NCBI GenBank assembly: GCA_937900875.1
Contig: CALCGD010000164.1
Coordinates: 1 to 46,036 of the forward strand
Direction of reading: 5' to 3'
DNA length: 46,036 nt
Source: an uncultured Flavobacteriales bacterium
GTDB taxonomy: Bacteria; Bacteroidota; Bacteroidia; UBA10329
Shown: positions 22,780 to 30,966 of the stretch, in pieces
How positions within the stretch are numbered: the stretch's first letter is position 1
Layout of the letters: the number at the start of each line of letters is the position of its first letter
Position numbers and translations under genes: made by a program
The notes under the pieces: model-generated
Databases searched by the model: none
Seen by the model: the letters and a program-made list of their open reading frames with translations, nothing else
Told to the model about the DNA's origin: nothing

Positions 22780-24465
22780 TTACTTATCGGTTACTATTAG
22801 CTTAATGAAATCCGAATTCTGTTCTGGCATTCCGAGCGCGAAGTCTAATCCAAAACGGATAAAACATCTGCCCTCAACCTCCGGAATCTCAATGCTGAAA
22901 GATACAGGTTTGGATTCGCCACTGTTAATGATGCCCTCACACCCTAAACACTCTATTTGCTTAGCCGGAAGCGTTTTGCCATCCGCGTACAAAAAGTAAT
23001 ATACTGGACGATTTTGAAGCAGCTCATCCAAGTTCAAAGGTGCATCTGAATTGTTTGCTAAAACAGCCTCCAAAATCAAATTGCTGGAGGGTTCGATTTG
23101 GTATTCCGTTTGTGCAAAATTGAATCTTAATTTCCTGTAAGAGTGGTACTCTTCAAATCGATTCAAATACAATGCGTTGAATCCTGAAACAATGATCGGT
23201 TCTCCTGTGCGCTCGCCCATTCCGGAAGCTAGGAGAAAAGGTTTTCCCTCCATGCGTTTGTCAATATCCCAAAGCTCAAATTGATTGCCGTTATAGTTTA
23301 AAGGGCTCCAATGATAACCCTGTTCTCCGCTGTAAAACGAATATTGAGATGCAAGCTGATACGAATTAGAGAAGAAAACAGGCAAACCATCTGCCTTAGT
23401 TTTTATTTGGGTTGCCCATGTTTCCCAACCCTTCAGCGGGAAACTGAGTTTTAGCCCATCTCCAGCCCAGGGGCTTGCAATGTAGCACCGAGCAATTATT
23501 AGCAGGCTAGCCATTGCAATGGATGTGGGTTTCAGAATTTTAAGTAGTTTTTCGTCTTCTGAAATAACCCGTGTTCCAAGAATGATTAATGGTAAAAATG
23601 CCGTAGCGGTCCAGTTGGCCTCAACTTTCCCTCGTAAAGCCATCACAAAGAAGAATCCGAAAAACCCGATGATGATAGAAGTGAGGATTCTATCAAAAGG
23701 CGTTCTGTTTTTCAGTTTAACTAATGCTATAACCAGAATTATTCCCACTGGTCCGAGCATGATAATTTGACCCAGCAAATAATCCAACAGCACCATTACG
23801 TCCCACACTTTTTTTTCTCGTACCACCCAGTGGAATTTGAATGAGACCAAATCATAGTCAAATTGCCATAAAACGTGGGGGACAAAAAGACCCACTCCAA
23901 CAAGTGCGGTTAGCCAAAACGATTTTCGCAGAAGAATTTTGGGCAGCGCAATGATTATTGAGGCAAACAATACAACCGCGTGGTATTTGCTGTACATCAG
24001 GGCAGCAGCAACAATTCCTAAGAGCAGTGCCAATGCAACAGAATCTTTGTTCAAGTATTCCTTTAAAATCACCAAAAAAACAAGAGTAAAGAATACTAAG
24101 GGTGAATCTGGCACAGCCATAAAAACACCAGCGTGTGTTAAAATCAAACCCAAATAGACGAGTAAAAAGGTCTTTACATTCTTTGTTTCGGAAAGCTTGA
24201 AGAGCAATATGATGCCAATAGAGCTTGTAAGGACAACGATTAACCGAACGCCAAATTCACTCTGAAAAATGGCGTAGCCAATTTTAATGAATGCGGCAAT
24301 CATGGGAGGCTGGTGGAAGTAACCCCAATCCATAAATCGGCTCATTTGCCAATAATAAGCCTCGTCAGGATGTAAATCCATTAACGCTGCCTGGATGCAA
24401 CCGAGCACAAACCAAATGGCCGTAAACAGCCAAATTGGTTTTGGTATGTCTTTAAAATTGGTCAC
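22780..24465 (-). CDS. GT39/ArnT-like polytopic membrane glycosyltransferase
   Basis: This protein of about 561 residues is a GT-C fold transferase of the PMT_2/GT39 group, which use polyprenyl-phosphate-linked sugars on the outer face of the inner membrane. The first loop has DLHPDEAYYW followed by FMDWGYFHQPP, the expected acidic active-site loop, then about 10-12 hydrophobic segments and a roughly 200-residue soluble C-terminal domain. The open frame extends to a TTG at 24513, but that codon lies inside the hppD terminator hairpin, so the GTG at 24465 is a better start. It is first in the dprE cassette and is the natural candidate for the enzyme that uses the pentose donor. Acceptor unknown. 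Confidence 0.85.
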   Translation of the reverse strand: MTNFKDIPKPIWLFTAIWFVLGCIQAALMDLHPDEAYYWQMSRFMDWGYFHQPPMIAAFIKIGYAIFQSEFGVRLIVVLTSSIGIILLFKLSETKNVKTFLLVYLGLILTHAGVFMAVPDSPLVFFTLVFLVILKEYLNKDSVALALLLGIVAAALMYSKYHAVVLFASIIIALPKILLRKSFWLTALVGVGLFVPHVLWQFDYDLVSFKFHWVVREKKVWDVMVLLDYLLGQIIMLGPVGIILVIALVKLKNRTPFDRILTSIIIGFFGFFFVMALRGKVEANWTATAFLPLIILGTRVISEDEKLLKILKPTSIAMASLLIIARCYIASPWAGDGLKLSFPLKGWETWATQIKTKADGLPVFFSNSYQLASQYSFYSGEQGYHWSPLNYNGNQFELWDIDKRMEGKPFLLASGMGERTGEPIIVSGFNALYLNRFEEYHSYRKLRFNFAQTEYQIEPSSNLILEAVLANNSDAPLNLDELLQNRPVYYFLYADGKTLPAKQIECLGCEGIINSGESKPVSFSIEIPEVEGRCFIRFGLDFALGMPEQNSDFIKLIVTDK

Positions 24466-24488
24466 TGAGTACTGCTGCAATATCGGAG

Positions 24489-24528
24489 TAAGTAAATAAG
24501 AAAGCCCCACCAAATTGATGAGGCTTTC
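24489..24528 (-). terminator. Terminator of the hmgA-hppD operon
   Basis: On the minus strand GAAAGCC (24528-24522) pairs with GGCTTTC (24506-24500). An inner CATC/GGTG segment extends this to about 12 bp, including G-U pairs, with a 5-nt loop, followed by TTATTTACTT. It lies about 20 nt after the hppD stop and overlaps the first codons of the longest frame of the next gene. Confidence 0.7.
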
Positions 24529-24547
24529 AGAATGAAATAGTTAAGAA

Positions 24548-25708
24548 TTAAAGAGTTCCTCTCGCTTCTTGCTCTCGTTCAATACTTTCAAAAAGTGCCT
24601 TGAAGTTTCCTGCGCCAAAACCACGTGCGCCCATTCTTTGAATAATCTCGAAGAAAAGGGTTGGACGATCTTCAACTGGCTTGGTAAAGATTTGAAGTAA
24701 ATATCCTTCCTCATCCGCATCAATCATGATTCCGAGTTTAGAAAGTTCGCCAATGTCTTCCTTCATCATTTTCATATGTACTCCCAGTCTTTCTGGAATA
24801 GCATCATAATACTCCTGCGGAGGTGTTGATAGGAACTCAATGCCACGGCTACGCAAGTCAGCAACTGTTTTGATAATGTCGTCAGTTGCCACCGCGATGT
24901 GCTGTACGCCTGAACCCTCATAAAAATCTAAGTATTCCTCAATTTGAGAACGCTTTGCTGCTTTTGCAGGCTCGTTAATTGGGAATTTGATTCGACCATT
25001 TCCATTGCTCATCACCTTACTCATAAGCGCGGAATATTCTGTGTGAATCTGTTTGTCATCGAAAGAAAGGAAATTCACAAATCCCATAACATCTTCATAC
25101 CACTTTACCCACGTATTCATCTCGCCCCAACCAACGTTACCAACCATGTGGTCAATAAATTTTAAACCTGTTGGAGCTGGATTGTAATCCGATTTCCTCT
25201 CCTGGTATCCAGGAAGAAATGTGCCATGGTAGTTCTTACGTTCTACAAACATGTGAACGGTTTCTCCATAAGTGTAAATTCCAGCTCTAACTACTTCACC
25301 ACTTTCGTCCTTTTCTACAGTTGGCTCCATGTAGCTTTTCGCTCCGCGAGAGGTAGTTTCTTCGTAAGCTTTCCGAGCATCATCTACCCAAAGCGCAACA
25401 ATCTTAACGCCATCGCCATGCTTTTTTACATGTTCGCCAATTGGCGAATCGCTATTAAGCGCTGTTGTAAGTACGAGACGAATTTTATCCTGCTTTAAGA
25501 CATAAGACGCTCGGTCTTTAAGGCCTGTTTCTAAACCTGCATAGGCAAGGTCTTGAAAACCAAAAGCGGTCTTATAAAAGTGCGCTGCTTGCTTGGCATT
25601 TCCTACGTAAAACTCAACGTAATCTGTTCCCAAAAGAGGAAGGAAATCTTGAGCTCCCTCAAAGATTTTTTCCAAACCGTATTCTACATTTTTTATCTCG
25701 CTACTCAT
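24548..25708 (-). CDS. hppD: 4-hydroxyphenylpyruvate dioxygenase
   Basis: HPPD converts 4-hydroxyphenylpyruvate to homogentisate with O2 in tyrosine breakdown. The 386-residue protein has two vicinal-oxygen-chelate domains. The Fe(II) ligands are seen in FIDHMVGNV (His), VQHIAVATDD (His) and LFFEIIQRMG (Glu), with the C-terminal GFGAGNFKALFESIEREQ helix that gates the active site. It lies 18 nt downstream of hmgA and is followed by a strong terminator. Confidence 0.97.
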   Translation of the reverse strand: MSSEIKNVEYGLEKIFEGAQDFLPLLGTDYVEFYVGNAKQAAHFYKTAFGFQDLAYAGLETGLKDRASYVLKQDKIRLVLTTALNSDSPIGEHVKKHGDGVKIVALWVDDARKAYEETTSRGAKSYMEPTVEKDESGEVVRAGIYTYGETVHMFVERKNYHGTFLPGYQERKSDYNPAPTGLKFIDHMVGNVGWGEMNTWVKWYEDVMGFVNFLSFDDKQIHTEYSALMSKVMSNGNGRIKFPINEPAKAAKRSQIEEYLDFYEGSGVQHIAVATDDIIKTVADLRSRGIEFLSTPPQEYYDAIPERLGVHMKMMKEDIGELSKLGIMIDADEEGYLLQIFTKPVEDRPTLFFEIIQRMGARGFGAGNFKALFESIEREQEARGTL

Positions 25709-25726
25709 CGTTTTTCAGTTTTAGAA

Positions 25727-26887
25727 TCAGTCTTCCAACCAACTTTGATAATACTTTCCATCATCAATTTTCAACGCCTCTTCTGTTACCATTAATGGCT
25801 TAAAAGTGTCAACCATCACAGCCAACTCATCTGTATCTTTTTTACCAATACTGCGCTCCATTGCACCTGGGTGCGGACCGTGCGGAATTCCTGCGGGGTG
25901 CACGGATATGTGCCCTGGGCCAATGTCGTTTCGGCTCATGAAATCGCCATCAACGTAATACAAAACTTCATCGCTGTCAATGTTGCTATGGTTGTACGGA
26001 GCTGGAATGGCATCTGGATGATAATCATAAACCCGTGGGCAGAATGAGCAGACGACAAAGGCATCTGTTTCGAAAGTCTGATGTACCGGAGGTGGTTGAT
26101 GTACTCGGCCTGTTATTGGTTCAAAATCGTGAATACTGAACGCGTAAGGATAGTTGTATCCGTCCCAGCCAACAACATCAAACGGGTGGGTGGCATAGAC
26201 CATTTCATGCATCATTCCTTGCTTCTTCACTTTCATCAGAAACTCCCCTTTTTCATTATGCGTTTCCAAATCAGAAGGTCTCCGGATATCGCGCTCGCAA
26301 AAAGGAGAATTCTCCAACAGTTGACCAAACCAATTACGGTAACGCTTAGGCGTGTACATCGGTCTCGCACTTTCCACAATGAAGAGGCGATTATCTTCCG
26401 AATCGAACTCAATCTGGTAAATCATTCCGCGCGGAACAAGCAAGTAATCACCATAACCAAACTTCAAATTACCGACTAGCGTTCGAAGTGTTCCCGTGCC
26501 TTTGTGGATGAAAATCATCTCATCACAATCGGCATTCTTGTAGAAATATTCTGTGAGGCTTTTACGAGGCGCGGCTAATATAATTGTGCAATCGCTGTTG
26601 GTTAAAATGGCTTTCCTACTATCCAAAAAATCGTCCTCAGGAGTGGTTTTAAAACCGTGTAAGCGAAGTGAACGCATATTGTGCTCTAGCGCCACCTTGG
26701 GCTTTACAGAATACGGCTCTTTGATGCTCTTTACTTGCGTTGGACGATGCACGTGATAGAGCAAACTCGACATACCATCGAAGCCCACCGTGCCAAACAA
26801 TTGCTCGTATTGGTGTTCGCCTTTTTCATTTTTAAAAACGGTGTGCCGTTTGTGCGGCACTTTTCCTAACTGATGATAAATGGGCAT
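25727..26887 (-). CDS. hmgA: Homogentisate 1,2-dioxygenase
   Basis: HmgA opens the ring of homogentisate to give maleylacetoacetate, the step after HPPD. The 386-residue cupin-fold protein has the characteristic N-terminal YHQLGKVPHKRHT, the central FIHKGTGTL and YLLVPRGMIYQIE cupin strands, and the iron-binding C-terminal region with DEVLYYVDGDF and HPAGIPHGPHPG. It is shorter than the proteobacterial/eukaryotic enzymes (about 430-445 residues), as is common in Bacteroidota homologues. A -7 element lies 19 nt upstream of the ATG. No fumarylacetoacetase gene is adjacent. Confidence 0.94.
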   Translation of the reverse strand: MPIYHQLGKVPHKRHTVFKNEKGEHQYEQLFGTVGFDGMSSLLYHVHRPTQVKSIKEPYSVKPKVALEHNMRSLRLHGFKTTPEDDFLDSRKAILTNSDCTIILAAPRKSLTEYFYKNADCDEMIFIHKGTGTLRTLVGNLKFGYGDYLLVPRGMIYQIEFDSEDNRLFIVESARPMYTPKRYRNWFGQLLENSPFCERDIRRPSDLETHNEKGEFLMKVKKQGMMHEMVYATHPFDVVGWDGYNYPYAFSIHDFEPITGRVHQPPPVHQTFETDAFVVCSFCPRVYDYHPDAIPAPYNHSNIDSDEVLYYVDGDFMSRNDIGPGHISVHPAGIPHGPHPGAMERSIGKKDTDELAVMVDTFKPLMVTEEALKIDDGKYYQSWLED

Positions 26888-26906
26888 TGTGCTTCTTTTG
26901 AAGGAA

Positions 26907-26914
26907 CAAATTTA
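26907..26914 (-). promoter_or_regulatory. -7 element (TAAATTTG) of the hmgA-hppD operon
   Basis: TAAATTTG on the minus strand (26914-26907) is an exact TAnnTTTG match 19 nt before the hmgA ATG. No TTG at standard -33 spacing is evident, so the promoter may need an activator. Confidence 0.4.
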
Positions 26915-27004
26915 CACAATCGCTTTCCGCGCTTGAAATGACGGTGGTCAGTGATGTTGGATTGACTTTTGTCTGAGTTGATTTCAAGTAAATTAGCAAC
27001 CGCA

Positions 27005-28282
27005 ATGAGACACGCACTTTTTACGATTACTGTCGGATTTTCTTTTCTGATATCGCACCATGCCGTAGCGCAAGACATGGAATATGCCCAGAAGGTTTTG
27101 GATGCTTTATGTGCCGATGATATGGCCGGACGAGGTTATGTGGAAGATGGCGATAATGCGGCAGCCTATTACATTGAACAGGAAATGAAGGCGATGGACT
27201 TGCAGGCTTGGGAGTTCAATTACTACCAAACGTTTACCATGCCGGTGAACTCGTTTCCGGGTAAGATTGAGCTGGAGGTAGATGGAAAATTGCTAATAGC
27301 GGGAGCGGATTTTCATGTTGAGGCAGATGCCCCAAGCGTAAAAGGGAAGTATGATTTGATGTATGTAAGCTCGTTGCCGCAAATAGCGCCATCGGGCAGG
27401 GTGATTGACAGCACGGCTAGCTACAAAGGTTTTGTGGTGGTGGATGACACGCTTATTTCTAAGTTGCCTCCACCAATAAGAACATCTTTGTTAAAGGGGT
27501 TTAAGAAGGCGGGCGCAAAGGGAATTATTAGGTTGTCTGACACCAAATTAACGTGGACAGTTTCGAAGCAGCAGGCACCTATTGCTCAATTTGTTGTGAA
27601 TAGAGATGCATGGATAAACGGAGCTAAATCGATAGAGGTTGATGTAAAAGCGGACTTTGATAAAAAGCACCGAACACAAAATGTTTTGGCATTTGTTGAA
27701 GGCAGTTTGGAACCAGACAAATTCTTGGTTTTTACGGCACATTACGATCACCTTGGTAAGATGGGAAAGGACGTAATCTTTAGAGGGGCAAATGACAATG
27801 CAAGCGGAGTGAGTATGCTTTTGAACTTAGCAAAGCACTTTTCTATTCCTGAGAATCAGCCCAAGTTTTCGATCGTATTTATTGCTTTTGCGGGAGAAGA
27901 GGCAGGATTACTTGGTTCGATGCATTACGTACAAAACCCTGTTTTCCCATTGAAAGACATTGAATTTCTTATCAATTTGGATATTCTTGGAACGGGCGAT
28001 GAAGGGATAACCGTGGTGAATGGCGCTGTGCACACAACGGAGTTTGAAGCATTGAAAGGCATTAACGAACAAAGGGGCTATTTATCTCAAGTAAAGAAGC
28101 GGGGAAAAGCGGCTATTTCTGATCACTATCCTTTTTCTGAAGCTGGTGTTCCGTGCTTTTACATTTACACAATGGGCGGTATTAAGGCTTATCATGCTGT
28201 GTATGATGTACCGGAAACATTGCCACTTTCTGGGTTTGAAGGCGTTTTCAAACTACTCACCGATTTTGTAGGGAGACTGTAA
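27005..28282 (+). CDS. Secreted M28 family zinc aminopeptidase
   Basis: The protein of about 425 residues is an M28 exopeptidase. It starts with a signal peptide (MRHALFTITVGFSFLISHHAVAQ) and has an inserted PA-type domain before the catalytic core. The two-zinc site is visible in order: FTAHYDHLGK (His, Asp), RGANDNASGVSM (bridging Asp), AFAGEEAGLLGS (catalytic and metal Glu), LINLDILGTGD (Asp) and SDHYPFSEAG (His). A TTG-initiated frame from 26969 is open, but the ATG at 27005 gives a normal signal peptide. The stop overlaps the rsmI ATG by one base (TAATG). Confidence 0.92.
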   Translation: MRHALFTITVGFSFLISHHAVAQDMEYAQKVLDALCADDMAGRGYVEDGDNAAAYYIEQEMKAMDLQAWEFNYYQTFTMPVNSFPGKIELEVDGKLLIAGADFHVEADAPSVKGKYDLMYVSSLPQIAPSGRVIDSTASYKGFVVVDDTLISKLPPPIRTSLLKGFKKAGAKGIIRLSDTKLTWTVSKQQAPIAQFVVNRDAWINGAKSIEVDVKADFDKKHRTQNVLAFVEGSLEPDKFLVFTAHYDHLGKMGKDVIFRGANDNASGVSMLLNLAKHFSIPENQPKFSIVFIAFAGEEAGLLGSMHYVQNPVFPLKDIEFLINLDILGTGDEGITVVNGAVHTTEFEALKGINEQRGYLSQVKKRGKAAISDHYPFSEAGVPCFYIYTMGGIKAYHAVYDVPETLPLSGFEGVFKLLTDFVGRL

Positions 28283-28953
28283 TGGGAAAGCTCTTTATCG
28301 TTCCTACGCCCATTGGAAATTTGGAGGATATGACCTTCAGAGCTATTCAGGTTTTGAAAGATGCAGACCATATTTTGGCCGAAGACACCCGCACTTCTGG
28401 TAAGTTGATGAAGCATTACCAAATAGGAACTCAGATGAGTGCGTTTCATCTTAATAATGAACATAAAGTTGTTGGACGCTGGGTGGATAACTTAAATTCT
28501 GGTCAGACCATTGCTTTGATAAGCGATGCAGGAACTCCTGCCATTTCTGACCCTGGATTTCTGTTGGTTCGGGAAGCAATTAAACAAGGAAATGAGGTGA
28601 TTACTTTGCCAGGTGCAACAGCATTTGTTCCTGCATTGGTCAATAGCGGTTTGCCTTGTGAGAAGTTTTATTACGAAGGATTTCTACCGCATAAAAAAGG
28701 ACGCCAAACCCGAATAGCAGACATCATTGAACGCAAAGAAACCTGCGTGATGTATGAAAGTCCGCACCGGATTCTAAAAACACTTGCTCAACTGCAAGAA
28801 GCCGCTGGCCCAGAACGAATTGTTTCCATTTCAAGGGAGATAAGCAAGCTGCATGAAGAGACTGTTCGAGGCACAATTCCAGAGGTAATTGAGTACTACG
28901 AGAACAATCCGATTAAAGGCGAGTTTGTTTTAGTGCTGCAGGGCAAATCCTGA
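28282..28953 (+). CDS. rsmI: 16S rRNA (cytidine1402-2'-O)-methyltransferase
   Basis: RsmI methylates the 2'-OH of C1402 in the ribosomal decoding centre. The 223-residue SAM-dependent tetrapyrrole-methylase-fold protein begins LFIVPTPIGNLEDMTFRAI, then has AEDTRTSGKLMKHY, LISDAGTPAISDPG and LPGATAFVPALVNSGLP, and ends near GEFVLVLQG, a typical core length. It is coupled to the M28 peptidase gene by TAATG. Confidence 0.96.
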   Translation: MGKLFIVPTPIGNLEDMTFRAIQVLKDADHILAEDTRTSGKLMKHYQIGTQMSAFHLNNEHKVVGRWVDNLNSGQTIALISDAGTPAISDPGFLLVREAIKQGNEVITLPGATAFVPALVNSGLPCEKFYYEGFLPHKKGRQTRIADIIERKETCVMYESPHRILKTLAQLQEAAGPERIVSISREISKLHEETVRGTIPEVIEYYENNPIKGEFVLVLQGKS

Positions 28954-28957
28954 GCCG

Positions 28958-28965
28958 TACCTTTG
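28958..28965 (+). promoter_or_regulatory. -7 element (TACCTTTG) upstream of the radical SAM gene
   Basis: An exact TAnnTTTG match lies 5 nt after the rsmI stop codon and 17 nt before the preferred TTG start at 28983. It could give the radical SAM gene its own transcript. Confidence 0.4.
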
Positions 28966-28982
28966 CGCGCAACCATCATCTA

Positions 28983-30014
28983 TTGGAACTTAACGGAAGT
29001 ATAAAAGACGGGCTCAATTTTATGCGCAAGGTTACCCTTCGCAGAGCTTGGAACGCGCTAAAAGTGCTGTTCAGTTTTTACTATTCTAAATGGACCGGCA
29101 AACCAACTCAATGGGGCGTTCCGATAAGCGTCTCGTTTGAACCAACTACCAGCTGTAACCTTCGGTGCCCAGAATGTCCGAGCGGTTTGCGAGAGTTTAC
29201 CCGCCCAACAGGGATGTTGGATAATGGCTTTTTCCGAGATACCGTAGAGCAACTGAAAAACGACCTGCTTTATCTCATCTTTTATTTCCAGGGAGAACCG
29301 TATTTAAACCCCGATTTTTTGGATATGGTGAGGTATGCTTCAGACCGAGGAATCTACACGGCTACAAGCACAAACGCTCACTATTTGAAGGATGAAAATG
29401 CCAAGCGCACCGTAGAAAGCGGCTTGGATAGAATGATTATTTCGATTGATGGAACTACGCAAGAAACGTATGAGAATTACCGCATTGGCGGAAACCTTGA
29501 AAAGGTAATCGAAGGGGCAAAAAATGTTGTTAAGTGGAAAAAGGAATTGAATTCCAAAACGCCACATGTCATTTTTCAATTCTTGGTTGTCAAACCGAAT
29601 GAACATCAGTTAGAGGAGGTTAAGCAATTAGGTAAGGAAGTTGGAGTAGATGAAGTGCGTTTTAAAACCGCACAGATATACGATTACGAAAACGACCCGA
29701 ATAATCTTATTCCGGATAACCCAAAGTATAGCCGTTACAACAAGACTACTGACGGGCATACGTCATTGAAAAACCCATTGTTAAACCATTGCTGGAAACT
29801 ATGGCATTCGTGTGTTCTAACTTGGGATGGATTGGTTGTTCCATGTTGTTTTGATAAGGATGCAACGCACCAATTGGGGGACCTCAAGCAAAACACGTTT
29901 GACGAAATCTGGCAAGGCGAGAAGTACCAGGAATTTAGAACATCCCTTTTCAGAAGTAGAAGCGAGATTGACATTTGCGCGAATTGCACAGAGGGCACCA
30001 AGGTTTGGGCGTAG
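28983..30014 (+). CDS. Radical SAM protein with C-terminal SPASM domain
   Basis: The 343-residue enzyme has a radical SAM core with the 4Fe-4S motif CNLRCPEC (in EPTTSCNLRCPECPSG). The C-terminal SPASM region has several Cys: HCWKLWHSCV, VVPCCFDKD and ICANCTEG, able to bind auxiliary clusters. SPASM proteins often modify peptides or proteins. No precursor peptide is seen nearby, and this type is common in Bacteroidota, so the substrate is unknown. The start is a TTG at 28983; it fits the family's N-terminus (LKDGINF-like), while the first ATG (29022) would trim 13 residues. Confidence 0.85.
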   Translation: MELNGSIKDGLNFMRKVTLRRAWNALKVLFSFYYSKWTGKPTQWGVPISVSFEPTTSCNLRCPECPSGLREFTRPTGMLDNGFFRDTVEQLKNDLLYLIFYFQGEPYLNPDFLDMVRYASDRGIYTATSTNAHYLKDENAKRTVESGLDRMIISIDGTTQETYENYRIGGNLEKVIEGAKNVVKWKKELNSKTPHVIFQFLVVKPNEHQLEEVKQLGKEVGVDEVRFKTAQIYDYENDPNNLIPDNPKYSRYNKTTDGHTSLKNPLLNHCWKLWHSCVLTWDGLVVPCCFDKDATHQLGDLKQNTFDEIWQGEKYQEFRTSLFRSRSEIDICANCTEGTKVWA

Positions 30015-30051
30015 AGACGCAATGCATTGCGTCTCTAACGAAACCCAAACC
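30002..30051. repeat. Long compound inverted repeat with a perfect 26-bp palindrome at the stop codon
   Basis: A perfect palindrome spans 30012-30037: the arm TAGAGACGCAATG is followed directly by its reverse complement CATTGCGTCTCTA. It starts with the TAG stop codon of the radical SAM gene. Outer arms GGTTTGGG (30002-30009) and CCCAAACC (30044-30051) extend the stem, with CG/CG pairs between and small bulges of A and AAA. There is no U tract. It looks like a REP/MITE-like palindromic unit or a transcript-end structure; I saw no second copy in the other gaps of the window. Confidence 0.75.
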
Positions 30052-30086
30052 GCTTTTGGCCGTTGAGCAGTGCTCAATCGAATGCC

Positions 30087-30965
30087 ATGAGGATTATTGA
30101 TATAGTAAAAGCGAAAAACGGACCGACCATTTCATTCGAAATGACCCGCCCGAAAAGCGAGCAGGGCGAAGCCAACATTGGAAATGTGTTGGATAAACTG
30201 GTTGTACTAAAACCAGACTTCTTCACCATGACGTTTGGAGCAGGTGGAGGCACGAGAGATGGTTCGTTGAAGATGCTTCATCGTATTCATGCGGAGCGTA
30301 AACAGCCCGTTTTTGCGCATTTGGCAGGCTACGGAATGAGTCCAGCACACATGGATGAAACGGTTGAGAAATTCAAAGAGATTGGAATTGAAAACCTGCT
30401 TGTAATTAGAGGCGATAAGCCGCACGATGAAAATTTTAAAGAGCAAGAAGGGAGCTTCAAGCATTCTTCCGAAATGATTAAATACTTGAAGCCAAGGCAT
30501 GACATGTGTTTCTGTTCATCTGCCTACCCTGAAGCGCACCAAGAAGCGGTTGATTTAGACACGGATATTGGTTTTTTGAAAGAAAAAATTGCCAATGGTG
30601 CAGAGATGATTATTACCCAATATTTCTACGATAATCAGTTCTTCTACGACTTCCTAGCTAAGTGCCGAGCGGCTGGAATTACTGTTCCGATTATAGCGGG
30701 TGTAATGCCTATTTACTCGGTTAAAATGATGAACATTTTGGCCAGTTTATGTGGGGCTACTATCACGGAAGAAGTGAAGGCGGGATTGTTGACCATTAAC
30801 GTTGATGAAGCCGTGGAGGTAAATCATTGGGGAATTGACTTCGCCATAAAGCAATGCGCTGATTTGATAGATAGCGGGGTTGACGGATTGCATTTTTACA
30901 CCCTCAATAGAACGAGTTCGGTTACAGGAATTTTGGAAGGATTAAGAACAGTAGGTAAGCTGTAG
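30087..30965 (+). CDS. metF: Methylenetetrahydrofolate reductase
   Basis: MetF reduces 5,10-methylene-THF to 5-methyl-THF for methionine synthesis with an FAD cofactor. The product of about 292 residues has the N-terminal TISFEMTRPKSEQGE (the family's SFEFFPPK region, here with Met-Thr-Arg-Pro), TMTFGAGGGTRDGS, VIRGDKP, FCSSAYPEAHQEA and ITQYFYDNQFFYDF. The ATG at 30087 gives MRIIDIVKAKNGP; an earlier TTG at 30063 would add 8 residues. It is convergent with the helicase gene with a 1-nt gap. Confidence 0.95.
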   Translation: MRIIDIVKAKNGPTISFEMTRPKSEQGEANIGNVLDKLVVLKPDFFTMTFGAGGGTRDGSLKMLHRIHAERKQPVFAHLAGYGMSPAHMDETVEKFKEIGIENLLVIRGDKPHDENFKEQEGSFKHSSEMIKYLKPRHDMCFCSSAYPEAHQEAVDLDTDIGFLKEKIANGAEMIITQYFYDNQFFYDFLAKCRAAGITVPIIAGVMPIYSVKMMNILASLCGATITEEVKAGLLTINVDEAVEVNHWGIDFAIKQCADLIDSGVDGLHFYTLNRTSSVTGILEGLRTVGKL

Positions 30966-30966
30966 T

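Noticed and set aside
28983-30014. RiPP biosynthesis cluster around the radical SAM/SPASM gene
   Set aside because: No short precursor-like ORF, peptidase or transporter cluster is adjacent; flanking genes are rsmI and metF, both housekeeping.
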